Shown here: positions 26,206-35,464 of the stretch, one piece after another
Numbering within the stretch: the first letter of the stretch is position 1
How the letters are laid out: each line of letters begins with the position of its first letter
Origin: Bradyrhizobium sp. 138
GTDB lineage: Bacteria > Pseudomonadota > Alphaproteobacteria > Rhizobiales > Xanthobacteraceae
Reading direction: 5' to 3'
Assembly (NCBI RefSeq): GCF_023074075.1
Contig: NZ_JADPKT010000016.1
Span: 1-64,000, forward strand
Length of the DNA: 64,000 nucleotides
The notes under the pieces: model-generated
Databases searched by the model: none
What the model saw: only the letters and a program-made list of their open reading frames with translations
What the model was told of the DNA's origin: nothing
Program-made: the position numbers and the translations under genes

Positions 26206-27336
26206 ATGAATCCGGCCAATCTTCCTTTCGATTCCGAGGCGATGCTCCAGGGTCTGCGCGGCTGGGTCGAATGCGAAAGCCCGACCTGGGACGCTGGTGC
26301 CGTGAACCGCATGCTCGATATCGCAGCGCGGGATATGGCGATCATGGGTGCGACGATCGAACGCATCGCCGGCCGGCAGGGGTTCGGTGGCGTGATCCGC
26401 GCGCGATTTCCGCACCCAAAACAGGGCGAGCCGGGCATCCTGATCGCCGGCCACATGGATACCGTCCACCCGGTCGGCACCATCGAGAAGCTGAAATGGC
26501 GGCGCGAGGGCAACAAATGCTACGGCCCCGGCATCTACGACATGAAGGGCGGCAACTATCTCTCGCTGGAAGCGATCCGGCAGCTGGCGCGCGCGTCCTT
26601 CACCACGCCGCTGCCGATTACCGTGCTGTTCACGCCTGACGAGGAAGTCGGCACGCCTTCGACGCGAGACATCATCGAGGCGGAGGCCGCGCGCAACAAA
26701 TATGTGCTGGTGCCCGAGCCCGGCCGCGCCGACAACGGCGTCACCACCGGACGTTACGCCATCGCACGATTCAATCTCGAGGCGACGGGCCGGCCGAGCC
26801 ACGCCGGCGCGACGTTGTCGGCCGGACGCTCAGCGATCCGCGAGATGGCGCGGCAGATTCTCGCCATCGACGCGATGACGACGGAGGACTGCACCTTCTC
26901 GGTCGGCGTCGTGCATGGCGGGCAATGGGTCAATTGCGTTGCCACCACCGCCACCGGCGAAGCGCTCTCCATGGCCAAGCGGCAGGTCGATCTCGATCGC
27001 GGCGTCGAGCGGATGCTGGCACTGTCCGGCACGACCAACGATGTCGCCTTCAAGGTGACGCGCGGCGTGACGCGTCCGGTGTGGGAGCCGGATGCCGGCA
27101 CTATGGCGCTGTACGAAAAAGCGCGCGGCATCGCCAAATCACTCGGCACTGAGCTGCCGCATGCGAGCTCCGGCGGCGGCTCCGACGGCAATTTCACCGG
27201 TGCGATGGGCATCCCGACGCTCGACGGCCTCGGCGTGCGCGGCGGCAACGGTCACACGCTGGAGGAGTATATCGAGATCGAAAGTCTGGTCGAGCGCGGC
27301 CGGCTGATGGCAGGGCTGCTGGCGACGCTGGAGTAA
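26206..27336 (+). CDS. M20 family metallopeptidase (carboxypeptidase G2-like)
   Basis: A 376-residue zinc peptidase. The metal site is complete: GHMDTVHP (His83, catalytic Asp85), YDMKGG (bridging Asp112), TPDEEVGTP (Glu146, Glu147) and VPEPGRADNG. The GRPSHAGA dimerisation-domain motif is present. The layout is that of glutamate carboxypeptidase/CPG2 relatives, which remove C-terminal residues from peptides or N-acyl amino acids. It lacks a signal peptide, so it acts on imported substrate. It heads the rightward transport and breakdown operon and is divergent from the binding protein. Frames extending upstream to 25957 are not supported. Confidence 0.92.
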   Translation: MNPANLPFDSEAMLQGLRGWVECESPTWDAGAVNRMLDIAARDMAIMGATIERIAGRQGFGGVIRARFPHPKQGEPGILIAGHMDTVHPVGTIEKLKWRREGNKCYGPGIYDMKGGNYLSLEAIRQLARASFTTPLPITVLFTPDEEVGTPSTRDIIEAEAARNKYVLVPEPGRADNGVTTGRYAIARFNLEATGRPSHAGATLSAGRSAIREMARQILAIDAMTTEDCTFSVGVVHGGQWVNCVATTATGEALSMAKRQVDLDRGVERMLALSGTTNDVAFKVTRGVTRPVWEPDAGTMALYEKARGIAKSLGTELPHASSGGGSDGNFTGAMGIPTLDGLGVRGGNGHTLEEYIEIESLVERGRLMAGLLATLE

Positions 27337-27481
27337 CGACAAGAACGCTCCACCCCAAAACGACCTGCCTGTACTGCGAAATCTGTGGTCCCGATGGCAC
27401 GGGAATTGCTGAAATGTTAGGCTGGTGGCAGAACAGCCCTGATCGCTGCCACGATTTGACTCTAATCTGACGGAATCCCAC

Positions 27482-28423
27482 TTGCTCGGATATCTCCTTC
27501 GCCGAATCTTCGCCGCCGTGCCCGTGATGGGCGTCGTCGCGCTGTTCGTGTTCCTCCTGCTTCGCCTCACCCCTGGCGACCCCGCCGCGATTCTCGCCGG
27601 CGATAACGCGACGCCCGAACGGCTGGAGCGCATCCGCACCTCGCTCGGTCTCAACGAGCCGCTGATCGTGCAGTTCATCACCTGGGTGAACAAGTTGCTA
27701 CACGGCGACCTCGGCACGTCGCTGATCTCCAATCTTCCTGTCATGAAGATGATCGGCCAGCGCGTCGAGCCGTCGATCTCGATCGCGCTGTCGACCATTC
27801 TCCTCGCCGTCATCATAGCTGTTCCCTTGGGCGTGATCGCGGCGTGGAAGCACGGAACCTGGATCGACCGTTTCGTGATGGGCCTCTCCGTGCTCGGCTT
27901 CTCGGTGCCGGTGTTCGTGGTCGGCTACATCCTGATCCAGATCTTCGCGATCGAGCTGCGCTGGGTTCCGGTGCAGGGCTTCCGCAGCATCTTTAACGGC
28001 TTCGGGCCGTTCTTCGAACGCGTGATCCTGCCGACCTGCGCCCTCTCCTTCATCTACATCGCGCTGATCGCGCGCATGACGCGCGCGGCGATGCTCGACG
28101 TGCTCGGTGAGGATTACGTCCGCACCGCGCGCGCCAAGGGCATCAACGAGGTCGCGGTGATGATGCGGCACGCGCTGCGCAACGCTGCGGTGCCGGTGAT
28201 CACCGTGATCGGCACCGGATTTGCGCTCCTGATCTCGGGCGTCGTCGTCACCGAGAGCGTGTTCAACATTCCCGGCATCGGCCGCCTCACCGTGGATGCG
28301 GTGCTGGCGCGAGACTATCCGGTGATCCAGGCGATGATCCTCTTGACGTCGCTGATCTACGTCGTCGTCAACCTTCTCATCGACGTCGCCTACACCCTGC
28401 TCGATCCCCGGATCCGGTACTGA
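27482..28423 (+). CDS. ABC transporter permease, DppB type
   Basis: A 313-residue inner-membrane permease with six helices. It begins LGYLLRRIFAAVPVMGVVALFVF and has the family-5 N-terminal region (LRLTPGDPAAILAG). The EAA loop is DYVRTARAKGINEVAVMMRHALRN. The start is a TTG, and 145 bases separate it from the peptidase gene. It pairs with the DppC-type gene that follows. Confidence 0.93.
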   Translation: MLGYLLRRIFAAVPVMGVVALFVFLLLRLTPGDPAAILAGDNATPERLERIRTSLGLNEPLIVQFITWVNKLLHGDLGTSLISNLPVMKMIGQRVEPSISIALSTILLAVIIAVPLGVIAAWKHGTWIDRFVMGLSVLGFSVPVFVVGYILIQIFAIELRWVPVQGFRSIFNGFGPFFERVILPTCALSFIYIALIARMTRAAMLDVLGEDYVRTARAKGINEVAVMMRHALRNAAVPVITVIGTGFALLISGVVVTESVFNIPGIGRLTVDAVLARDYPVIQAMILLTSLIYVVVNLLIDVAYTLLDPRIRY

Positions 28424-28442
28424 GGCAAGGACAAGGACAAAC

Positions 28443-29330
28443 ATGTCGGTCGATACCCTTCCCCAGTCCTCCATTCCGATCACGTCGCCGCTGCGGCCAC
28501 GTTTCGGATTCCTGACCTCGACGCCGATCATCGCGACGGCCACGGTCCTGCTCGCGCTGATCGTGCTGATCTCGATCATGGCGCCGCTGATCGCGCCCCA
28601 TGACCCGATCCAGCTCGCGCCGTCGCAACGGCTGAAGCCGTCGTCGGGGCAGTTCCTGCTTGGCACCGACGCCTATGGCCGCGATCTGCTATCGCGTGTC
28701 ATCTATGGCGGCCGCATCTCGCTTCTGATCGGCATCGGCTCGGCGATCCTGTCGATCGTCATCGGGCTCGCGATCGGCCTCGTCTCCGGCTTCTTCAAGC
28801 TGGTCGATGCCGTACTGATGCGGGTCATGGACGGCTTGATGGCGATGCCGAGCATCCTGCTGGCGATCGCCGTGGTGTCGCTGTCCGGTGCCAGCCTCTG
28901 GACCGTGCTGATCGCGATCACCATCCCCGAGATTCCCCGCGTGGCGCGCCTGGTGCGCTCGGTCGTGCTGTCGGCGCGCGAAGAGCCTTACGTCGAGGCG
29001 GCGATCTCGGTCGGCTCGTCCTTGCCGAAGATCATGTGGCGGCACCTGATGCCGAACACGATCGCGCCGCTCATCGTCCAGGGCACCTATGTCTGCGCCT
29101 CCGCGATCCTCACCGAGGCGATCCTCTCCTTCCTCGGCGCCGGCATCTCGCCGGAAACGCCGACCTGGGGCAACATCATGGCCGAGGGCCGCCAGTACTT
29201 CCAGATCAAGCCGTCGCTGATCTTCTGGCCGGGCCTGCTGCTCTCGATCGCCATCCTCAGCATCAATTTGATCGGCGATGCCGCCCGCGACGCACTCGAT
29301 CCGCGCATGAAGCAGCGGGAAGGCAAGTGA
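28443..29330 (+). CDS. ABC transporter permease, DppC type
   Basis: A 295-residue inner-membrane permease. The N-terminal anchor helix is followed by the DppC motif APHDPIQLAPSQRLKPSS and LGTDAYGRDLLSRVIYGGR. The EAA loop is EPYVEAAISVGSSLPKIMWRHLMPN. The stop overlaps the start of the ATPase gene by one base, so expression is coupled. It forms a heterodimer with the DppB-type subunit. Confidence 0.93.
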   Translation: MSVDTLPQSSIPITSPLRPRFGFLTSTPIIATATVLLALIVLISIMAPLIAPHDPIQLAPSQRLKPSSGQFLLGTDAYGRDLLSRVIYGGRISLLIGIGSAILSIVIGLAIGLVSGFFKLVDAVLMRVMDGLMAMPSILLAIAVVSLSGASLWTVLIAITIPEIPRVARLVRSVVLSAREEPYVEAAISVGSSLPKIMWRHLMPNTIAPLIVQGTYVCASAILTEAILSFLGAGISPETPTWGNIMAEGRQYFQIKPSLIFWPGLLLSIAILSINLIGDAARDALDPRMKQREGK

Positions 29331-30994
29331 TGATCGATAAAGCGATGACCAATACCGTCCTCGATATCAACAATCTCGTCGTCTCGGTCGGCAAGAAGCC
29401 GAATGGGCCGAAGATCATCGACGGCATCTCGATCCAGGTCCGTGAGCGCGAGACGCTGTGTCTCGTCGGCGAAAGCGGCTCGGGCAAGTCGGTGACCTCG
29501 CTCACCACGATGGGCCTCTTGCCGAAGGGCACGCTGGTCCCCACCGCCGGCAGCATCAAGCTGGTCGGTGAAGAGCTGCTCACCGCGACCGACCGCCGCC
29601 TGCGCCAGCTGCGCGCGACGCAGATGGCCATGATCTTCCAGGAGCCGATGACGGCGCTGAATCCGGTGGTGCCGGTTGGCCGCCAGATCGACGAGGTGCT
29701 GCGCGCCCACACCGCTCTCGATGCGAGAGCGCGGAAGAAGCGCATTCTCGACATGATGGAGCAGGTCCACCTGCCCCAGGTCGAACGCATCTTCGCCTCC
29801 TATCCGCATCGGCTCTCCGGCGGTCAGCGCCAGCGCATCATGATCGCGATGGCGCTGGTGCTGGAGCCGAAGCTGCTGATCGCCGACGAGCCCACCACCG
29901 CGCTCGATGTCACCACGCAGAAGCAGATCCTGAGCCTGATCCGCGAGCTCCAGCGCGATCACGGCACGGCCGTGCTGTTCATCACCCATGACATGGGCGT
30001 TGTCGCCGAGATCGCCGACCGCGTCGCGGTGATGCGGCAGGGCCGCCTGGTCGAGACCGGCCCGCTCGACGCCGTGCTGCGTAATCCGACCATGGAGTAC
30101 ACCCGCAATTTGCTGGCGTCGGTGCCGAGCCTGGTGCCGCGGCCGCCGCGCGAGGAGAGCCGTGAGCCGGTGGTGCTGGAGGCCAACGAGCTCAGCAAGG
30201 TCTACAAGGAGCGCGCCTTCTTCGGCAAAGGCCGCGAGGTCGTCGCTGCCGACAAGGTCACTCTGACGCTGCGCAAGGGCCGCACGCTGGGTATCGTCGG
30301 CGAAAGCGGCTCGGGCAAGTCGACAGTGGCGCGCTGCATCGTGCGCCTGATCGATCCGACCTCCGGCGGCGTACGCCTCGCCGGCCGCGAGATCGCCGAC
30401 ATCTCGCGCCGCCTGCTGCAGCCGCACCGGCAGAAGATCCAGATCGTGTTCCAGGATCCCTACCGCTCGCTCAACCCCCGCGTCACCGTCGGCGAGAGCA
30501 TCGCCGAAGGCCCGATCAATTACGGCGTCCCGCACGCTGACGCGATGAAGCGGGCGCGCGAGCTGCTCGAGCTCGTCGGCCTGCCGGTCGATGCGGTGTC
30601 GCGCTATCCGCACCAGTTCTCCGGCGGCCAGCGTCAGCGCATCGCCATCGCCCGCGCACTCGCGCTCGATCCCGACGTGCTGGTCGCGGACGAAGCAGTC
30701 TCCGCGCTCGACGTCTCCGTGCAGGCGCAGGTGCTGGAACTGCTCGACGAGATCCAGCAGCGCCTCGGCATCGCGATCCTGTTCATCACCCACGACCTGC
30801 GCGTCGCCGCGCAGATCTGCGACGAGGTCGTGGTGATGCAGCACGGCCGCGTCGTCGAACAGGGCCCTGCCGCCGAGGTCTTGACGCATCCGAAGGAGGC
30901 CTACACCAAGGCGCTGCTCGATGCGGCTCCGGGACGCGACTGGGACTTTGCGAACTTCCGGCCGGTGGCGGAAGGCGTGGGGGCGACGGCGTAG
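29330..30994 (+). CDS. fused double ABC ATPase (DppD-DppF type)
   Basis: A 554-residue protein with two complete nucleotide-binding domains in one chain. Domain 1 has Walker A GESGSGKS (47-54) and signature LSGGQRQR (about 160); domain 2 repeats GESGSGKS (about 324-331) and FSGGQRQR (about 428). Both Walker B segments end in DEP or DEA (LIADEPTTALD, LVADEAVSALD); Glu is kept, but the second lacks the usual Pro. The fused form replaces the separate DppD and DppF of enteric bacteria and is common in Rhizobiales. The start overlaps the permease stop; an internal ATG at 29345 is an alternative. Confidence 0.94.
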   Translation: MIDKAMTNTVLDINNLVVSVGKKPNGPKIIDGISIQVRERETLCLVGESGSGKSVTSLTTMGLLPKGTLVPTAGSIKLVGEELLTATDRRLRQLRATQMAMIFQEPMTALNPVVPVGRQIDEVLRAHTALDARARKKRILDMMEQVHLPQVERIFASYPHRLSGGQRQRIMIAMALVLEPKLLIADEPTTALDVTTQKQILSLIRELQRDHGTAVLFITHDMGVVAEIADRVAVMRQGRLVETGPLDAVLRNPTMEYTRNLLASVPSLVPRPPREESREPVVLEANELSKVYKERAFFGKGREVVAADKVTLTLRKGRTLGIVGESGSGKSTVARCIVRLIDPTSGGVRLAGREIADISRRLLQPHRQKIQIVFQDPYRSLNPRVTVGESIAEGPINYGVPHADAMKRARELLELVGLPVDAVSRYPHQFSGGQRQRIAIARALALDPDVLVADEAVSALDVSVQAQVLELLDEIQQRLGIAILFITHDLRVAAQICDEVVVMQHGRVVEQGPAAEVLTHPKEAYTKALLDAAPGRDWDFANFRPVAEGVGATA

Positions 30995-31005
30995 TCCCTC
31001 CCCTT

Positions 31006-31119
31006 GTCATTGCGAGCGCAGCGAAGCAATCCAGACTGTCTCCGCAGAGAGATTCAGGATTGCTTCGCGAAGCCTGTCATCGGGTCGCGCTTCGCGCGGA
31101 CCCGTTGGCTCGCAATGAC
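31006..31119. repeat. palindromic intergenic repeat (GTCATTGCGAG family), copy 1
   Basis: It begins GTCATTGCGAGCGCAGCGAA and ends CTCGCAATGAC, with inner GCAATCCAGA/GGATTGCTTCGC arms. The same element lies at 49801-49886. It fills most of the gap between the ATPase gene and the M81 protease gene (30995-31242), a likely border between two transcripts. Confidence 0.85.
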
Positions 31120-31242
31120 GGCGATCGCGGTAAGTATTCCCAAAACAGCTTGAGGCCATGCGCGGCGCGATTGCCTGCCTTGCTTGCTCTTGCCGCAAAG
31201 GCGGGTAACGTCGCGCGCATCATTTGCTTGGGACTGAATTGA

Positions 31243-32748
31243 ATGACACGTATCGCCGTCGGCGGCTTCCTGCACGAGACCAATACTTTCGCTCCCACCA
31301 AAGCGACTTTCGCCGATTTCCAGCATGGCGGCGGCTGGCCAGCGATGACTGTAGGTGTCGACGTGCTGAAGGTGATGCGGCGCATCAATGTCGGCCTCGC
31401 CGGCTTCGTCGACAGCGCTGAAGCCAATGGCTGGGAACTCTTTCCGACGATCGCCTGCGGTGCGAGCCCGTCGGCGCACGTCACCAGCGACGCCTTCGAG
31501 CGCATCGTGAAGGTGATGGTCGACGGCATCGCAGCCGCCGGCCCGCTCGACGCGGTCTATCTCGACCTGCACGGCGCCATGGTGACCGAGCACCTCGATG
31601 ACGGCGAAGGCGAGATCCTGGCGCGCGTGCGCCGCGTCATCGGCAAGGACGTCCCGCTGGTCACCAGCCTCGACCTTCACGCCAACGTCACGCCCGAGAT
31701 GATCGCGCATGCCGACGCGCTGATCGCCTACCGCACCTATCCCCATGTCGACATGGCTGAAACCGGCCGTGCCTCCGCGCGCCATCTTGCGCTGTTGCTG
31801 AAGACGAAGCAGCGTTTTGCAAAAGCGTTCCGGCAATTGCCGTTCCTGATCCCGATCAGCTGGCAATGCACCAACGACCAGCCGACCAAAGGCATTTATG
31901 AGAAGCTCGCTGCACTGGAGAGCGATGCGGTTCCGATGCTCTCTTTCGCACCGGGCTTCCCTGCTGCCGATTTCCGCGACTGCGGTCCGAGCGTGTTCGC
32001 CTATGGCAAGACGCAAGAGGACGCCGATCGCGCGGCCGATGCGATCGTGAAGCTGATCGAAAGCCATGAGGATGATTTCGACGGCAAGATCTGGTCCCCC
32101 GACGACGGCGTGCGCCACGCCATGGAACTGGCGAGAGGCGCGAGCAGGCCGATCATCATCGCCGACACGCAAGATAATCCCGGCGCTGGCGGCGATTCCG
32201 ACACCACGGGCATGCTGCGGGCGCTGGTGCGCAACAGAGCGAGCGCCGCGACCGGCGCGATCTACGATCCTGTGTCGGCCAAGGCCGCGCATGCGGCCGG
32301 CGTCGGCGCGGCCGTGACGCTGTCGCTCGGCGGCAAGTCCGGCATTCCCGGCGACGAGCCCTATACCGAGACGTTCGTGGTCGAAAAGCTGTCCGACGGC
32401 CGCTTCGTCGCGCCCGGCCCTTACTACGGCGGCCGCGAGATGGAGATGGGTCCCTCCGCCTGCCTGCGCATCGGCGACGTCCGTGTCGTCGTCTCCTCGC
32501 ACAAGGCCCAGCTCGCCGATCAGGCGATGTACCGCTATGTCGGCATCGAGCCGACGCGAGAGAAGATCCTGGTCAACAAGAGCTCGGTGCACTTCCGCGC
32601 CGATTTCGAGCCGATCGCGGAAAAGCTTCTGATCTGCGCCGCGCCGGGCGCGATGCCGGCCGACACCGCTTCGCTACCCTGGACGCGCCTGCGCACGGGC
32701 ATCCGCATCAAGCCGAACGGTCCCGTTTTCAATCCCCCCTCACGCTAA
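31243..32748 (+). CDS. M81 family metallopeptidase (MlrC-like)
   Basis: A 501-residue protein of the MlrC/M81 family. The N-terminus reads RIAVGGFLHETNTFAP, the family signature, followed by YLDLHGAMV, TSLDLHANVT and YRTYPHVD, which supply metal-binding Asp and His. MlrC is known as the last protease of microcystin and nodularin breakdown, cutting linear tetrapeptide and Adda-containing products; family members elsewhere have unknown substrates. No signal peptide. An M20D gene follows after 13 bases, so the two share an operon. Assignment to the family is firm; a microcystin substrate is not implied. Confidence 0.9.
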   Translation: MTRIAVGGFLHETNTFAPTKATFADFQHGGGWPAMTVGVDVLKVMRRINVGLAGFVDSAEANGWELFPTIACGASPSAHVTSDAFERIVKVMVDGIAAAGPLDAVYLDLHGAMVTEHLDDGEGEILARVRRVIGKDVPLVTSLDLHANVTPEMIAHADALIAYRTYPHVDMAETGRASARHLALLLKTKQRFAKAFRQLPFLIPISWQCTNDQPTKGIYEKLAALESDAVPMLSFAPGFPAADFRDCGPSVFAYGKTQEDADRAADAIVKLIESHEDDFDGKIWSPDDGVRHAMELARGASRPIIIADTQDNPGAGGDSDTTGMLRALVRNRASAATGAIYDPVSAKAAHAAGVGAAVTLSLGGKSGIPGDEPYTETFVVEKLSDGRFVAPGPYYGGREMEMGPSACLRIGDVRVVVSSHKAQLADQAMYRYVGIEPTREKILVNKSSVHFRADFEPIAEKLLICAAPGAMPADTASLPWTRLRTGIRIKPNGPVFNPPSR

Positions 32749-32761
32749 CCGGACAGGACAC

Positions 32762-33934
32762 ATGCCCACGATCGATCGCATCGACGGCTACGCCGACGAA
32801 CTCACCGCCATCCGCCGCGACCTCCACGCCCATCCCGAGATCGGCTTCGAGGAAGTGCGCACCTCCGGCATCGTCGCCGACAAGCTGAAGAGCTGGGGCA
32901 TCGAGGTGCATCGCGGCCTCGGCGGCACCGGCGTGATCGGCGTCATCAAGGGCAAGGGATCGAGCAACAAGCGCATTGGCCTCCGCGCCGACATGGACGC
33001 GCTGCCGATGGAAGAGAACACCAATCTGAAATGGAGCTCGAAAATCCCAGGCCGCTTCCACGGCTGCGGCCATGACGGCCACACCACCATGCTGCTCGGC
33101 ACCGCGCGCTACCTCGCCGAGACCCGAAATTTCGACGGCACCGTGCATCTGATCTTCCAGCCGGCCGAGGAAGGCCTCGGCGGCGCCCGCGCGATGATCA
33201 AGGACGGCCTGTTCGAGAAGTTCCCTTGCGACGAGCTCTACGGCCTGCACAACGCGCCCGATCTCAACCACGGCGAGATCGCGATCCTGCCGGGCCCGGC
33301 GATGGCCAGCGCCGACTTCTTCGACCTCCGCATCACCGGCTATGGCGCGCATGGCGCGATGCCCGAACGCTCCAAGGACGCGGTGATCATCGCGACCACG
33401 CTGGCGCAGGCGATCCAGACCATCGTCAGCCGTAATGTCGAGCCGCTGCAGGCTGCGGTGGTGTCGATCACGCAGATCCATGCGGGCTCCGCCTACAACG
33501 TCATCCCCGGCGACGCGCATCTGTGCGGCACCATCCGCACCTTCTCGAAAGAAGTCCGCACTCTGATCAGCGAACGCATCCGCACCATCTGCGCCGGCAT
33601 CGCCAGCGCCTATCAGTGCGTGATCGACGTCGACATCCGCGATACGTTCGATGTGCTGGTCAACCAGGTCGAGCAGTCCAAGGTGGTCGAGGAGGTCGCG
33701 CGCACCATCGTCGACCCCGCCAACGTGATCACCCGCGCCCAGCCGAAGATGGGCAGCGAGGATTTCGCCGACATGCTGCAGACCATCCCCGGCGCCTATT
33801 TCTGGGTCGGCCATGACGGCTCGGTGCCCGTGCACAATCCCGGCTTCGTGCTCGACGACAAGATCCTACCGATCGGTGCCAGCATGTTCGCCCGGATCAT
33901 CGAGACGCGCATGCCGGTGGGTGCCCATGCATAA
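32762..33934 (+). CDS. M20D amidohydrolase (hippurate/IAA-amino-acid hydrolase type)
   Basis: A 390-residue amidohydrolase. The family markers are RRDLHAHPEIGFEE, LRADMDALP, GRFHGCGHDGHT (metal ligands Cys102, His104) and FQPAEEG (Glu136, Glu137), all present. Enzymes of this group cleave N-acyl amino acids such as hippurate, N-acetyl amino acids or auxin conjugates. It overlaps the next gene by eight bases. In the operon it could release an acyl group and an amino acid from an imported conjugate. Confidence 0.93.
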   Translation: MPTIDRIDGYADELTAIRRDLHAHPEIGFEEVRTSGIVADKLKSWGIEVHRGLGGTGVIGVIKGKGSSNKRIGLRADMDALPMEENTNLKWSSKIPGRFHGCGHDGHTTMLLGTARYLAETRNFDGTVHLIFQPAEEGLGGARAMIKDGLFEKFPCDELYGLHNAPDLNHGEIAILPGPAMASADFFDLRITGYGAHGAMPERSKDAVIIATTLAQAIQTIVSRNVEPLQAAVVSITQIHAGSAYNVIPGDAHLCGTIRTFSKEVRTLISERIRTICAGIASAYQCVIDVDIRDTFDVLVNQVEQSKVVEEVARTIVDPANVITRAQPKMGSEDFADMLQTIPGAYFWVGHDGSVPVHNPGFVLDDKILPIGASMFARIIETRMPVGAHA

Positions 33935-35348
33935 AAAGAGCGTCGAAGAGGCGGTCACCTCGCTGCACGATCTGTCCGCGGTCGATCTGATCGCGGGCTA
34001 TCGCGCCAAGCAATTCTCGCCGAGCGAGGTGCTGGAGGATTTGCTCGCGCATGTCGCTGCGTGGGAGCCGCATCTGAGGGCGCTCTATGCATTCGATCCC
34101 GACGGCGCGCGCGAGGCCGCGAAGGCCTCGACCGCGCGCTGGACCGGCGGCGAGCCGTCCGGCGCGCTCGACGGCGTGCCTGTGACGGTGAAGGACAATA
34201 TCGCAACCAAGGGCGTGCCGGTGCCGCTCGGGGCGGCCAGCGTCAAGCTGGTGCCGGCCGAGAAGGACGCCCCGCCCGCCGCGCGGCTGCGCGAGGCCGG
34301 CGCGATCATCTTTGCAAAAACCACGATGCCCGATTACGGCATGCTGTCCTCCGGGCTCTCCAGCTTCCACGCGCTCGCGCGCAATCCGTGGGACCTCTCC
34401 AAGAATCCCGGCGGCTCCAGCGCGGGCGCCGGCGCGGCCGCGGCGGCCGGCTACGGTCCCTTGCATCTCGGCACCGATATCGGCGGCTCGGTGCGGCTGC
34501 CCGCCGCTTGGTGTGGCCTCGTCGGCTTGAAGCCGAGTTTTGGCCGCGTGCCGATTGATCCCACCTATGTCGGCCGCGTCGCCGGCCCCATGACCCGCAC
34601 GGTCGACGATTGCGCGCTGATGATGAGCGCGATCGCCAAGCCCGACCGCCGCGACGGCATGAGCCTGCCCGCCGAGCCGCTCAACTGGAAAGGTTTGGAA
34701 AAATCCCCGCGAAAACTGCGCATCGGATTGATGCTCGATCCCGGCTGCGGCCTTCCGCTGGAGAAGCCGGTTCGCGAGGTCGCGGTGAAGGCCGCGAAAG
34801 CGTTCGAGTCCGCAGGCAGCGTCGTGACCGAAGTCGACGGCATCCTCACCCGCGAGATGCTCGACGGTCTCGACAATTTCTGGCGCGCGCGGATGTGGGA
34901 CGATCTGGCCAAGCTGACGCCGGAAGAGCAGGCCAAGGTGCTGCCCTATATCTTTGGGTGGGGCGAGTCCGGCGCTAAACTGTCGGGTGTCGATGTCATC
35001 CGCGGCTTCAACCAGACCATGGCAATTCGCGCCGCGGCAGGAAAGCTGTTCTGCGAGCTCGACTACGTGATCTCGCCGACCGCGCCGAACGTGAACTATG
35101 CGGCGGAATGGGCCTCACCGACCAATGATCCCATGAAGCCGTTCGAGCACATCGCCTATACCGTGCCATGGAATATGTCGGAGAACCCGGCCGTCTCGAT
35201 CAATGGCGGCTTCGATGCCAAGGGCTTCCCCATCGGTGTGCAGATCGTCGGCCGCCGGTTCGACGACATCGGCGTGCTCGGCATGGCCAAGGCTTTCGAG
35301 GGTTTGCGCGGACCGCAGCGGCCCTGGCCGAGACCGCCGGCGAAGTAG
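33927..35348 (+). CDS. amidase-signature family amidase
   Basis: A 473-residue amidase. The catalytic triad is visible at the family spacing: Lys89 (VTVKDNI), cis-Ser164 (NPGGSSAGAG) and nucleophile Ser188 (DIGGSVRLPA); spacings of 75 and 24 residues match fatty acid amide hydrolase. Such enzymes hydrolyse primary or secondary amides to carboxylate and amine. It lacks a signal peptide. The start at 33927 overlaps the preceding gene by eight bases, which argues for coupling. The substrate is unknown, but it lies between an amidohydrolase and an enoyl-CoA hydratase. Confidence 0.93.
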   Translation: MHKKSVEEAVTSLHDLSAVDLIAGYRAKQFSPSEVLEDLLAHVAAWEPHLRALYAFDPDGAREAAKASTARWTGGEPSGALDGVPVTVKDNIATKGVPVPLGAASVKLVPAEKDAPPAARLREAGAIIFAKTTMPDYGMLSSGLSSFHALARNPWDLSKNPGGSSAGAGAAAAAGYGPLHLGTDIGGSVRLPAAWCGLVGLKPSFGRVPIDPTYVGRVAGPMTRTVDDCALMMSAIAKPDRRDGMSLPAEPLNWKGLEKSPRKLRIGLMLDPGCGLPLEKPVREVAVKAAKAFESAGSVVTEVDGILTREMLDGLDNFWRARMWDDLAKLTPEEQAKVLPYIFGWGESGAKLSGVDVIRGFNQTMAIRAAAGKLFCELDYVISPTAPNVNYAAEWASPTNDPMKPFEHIAYTVPWNMSENPAVSINGGFDAKGFPIGVQIVGRRFDDIGVLGMAKAFEGLRGPQRPWPRPPAK

Positions 35349-35401
35349 CGCCTCAGCACAAGCGCGGGCTGGACCTACGCATCCATCCTCTTCAAGAACA
35401 T

Positions 35402-35428
35402 CCATTGCCGGGCCAAGCCCGGCAATGG
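35402..35428. repeat. short perfect palindrome
   Basis: CCATTGCCGGGC (35402-35413), loop CAA, GCCCGGCAATGG (35417-35428). It lies in the 116-base gap between the amidase and enoyl-CoA hydratase genes. It resembles common repeat tips in these genomes and may attenuate rather than end transcription, as it has no T-tract. Confidence 0.7.
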
Positions 35429-35464
35429 CGGAATTGATTCAAGAATACGAGGGAAGGAAACCAC

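Noticed and set aside
29087..30889. 600-codon minus-strand frame opposite the fused ATPase
   Set aside because: Antisense shadow. The plus strand carries two complete ATPase domains.
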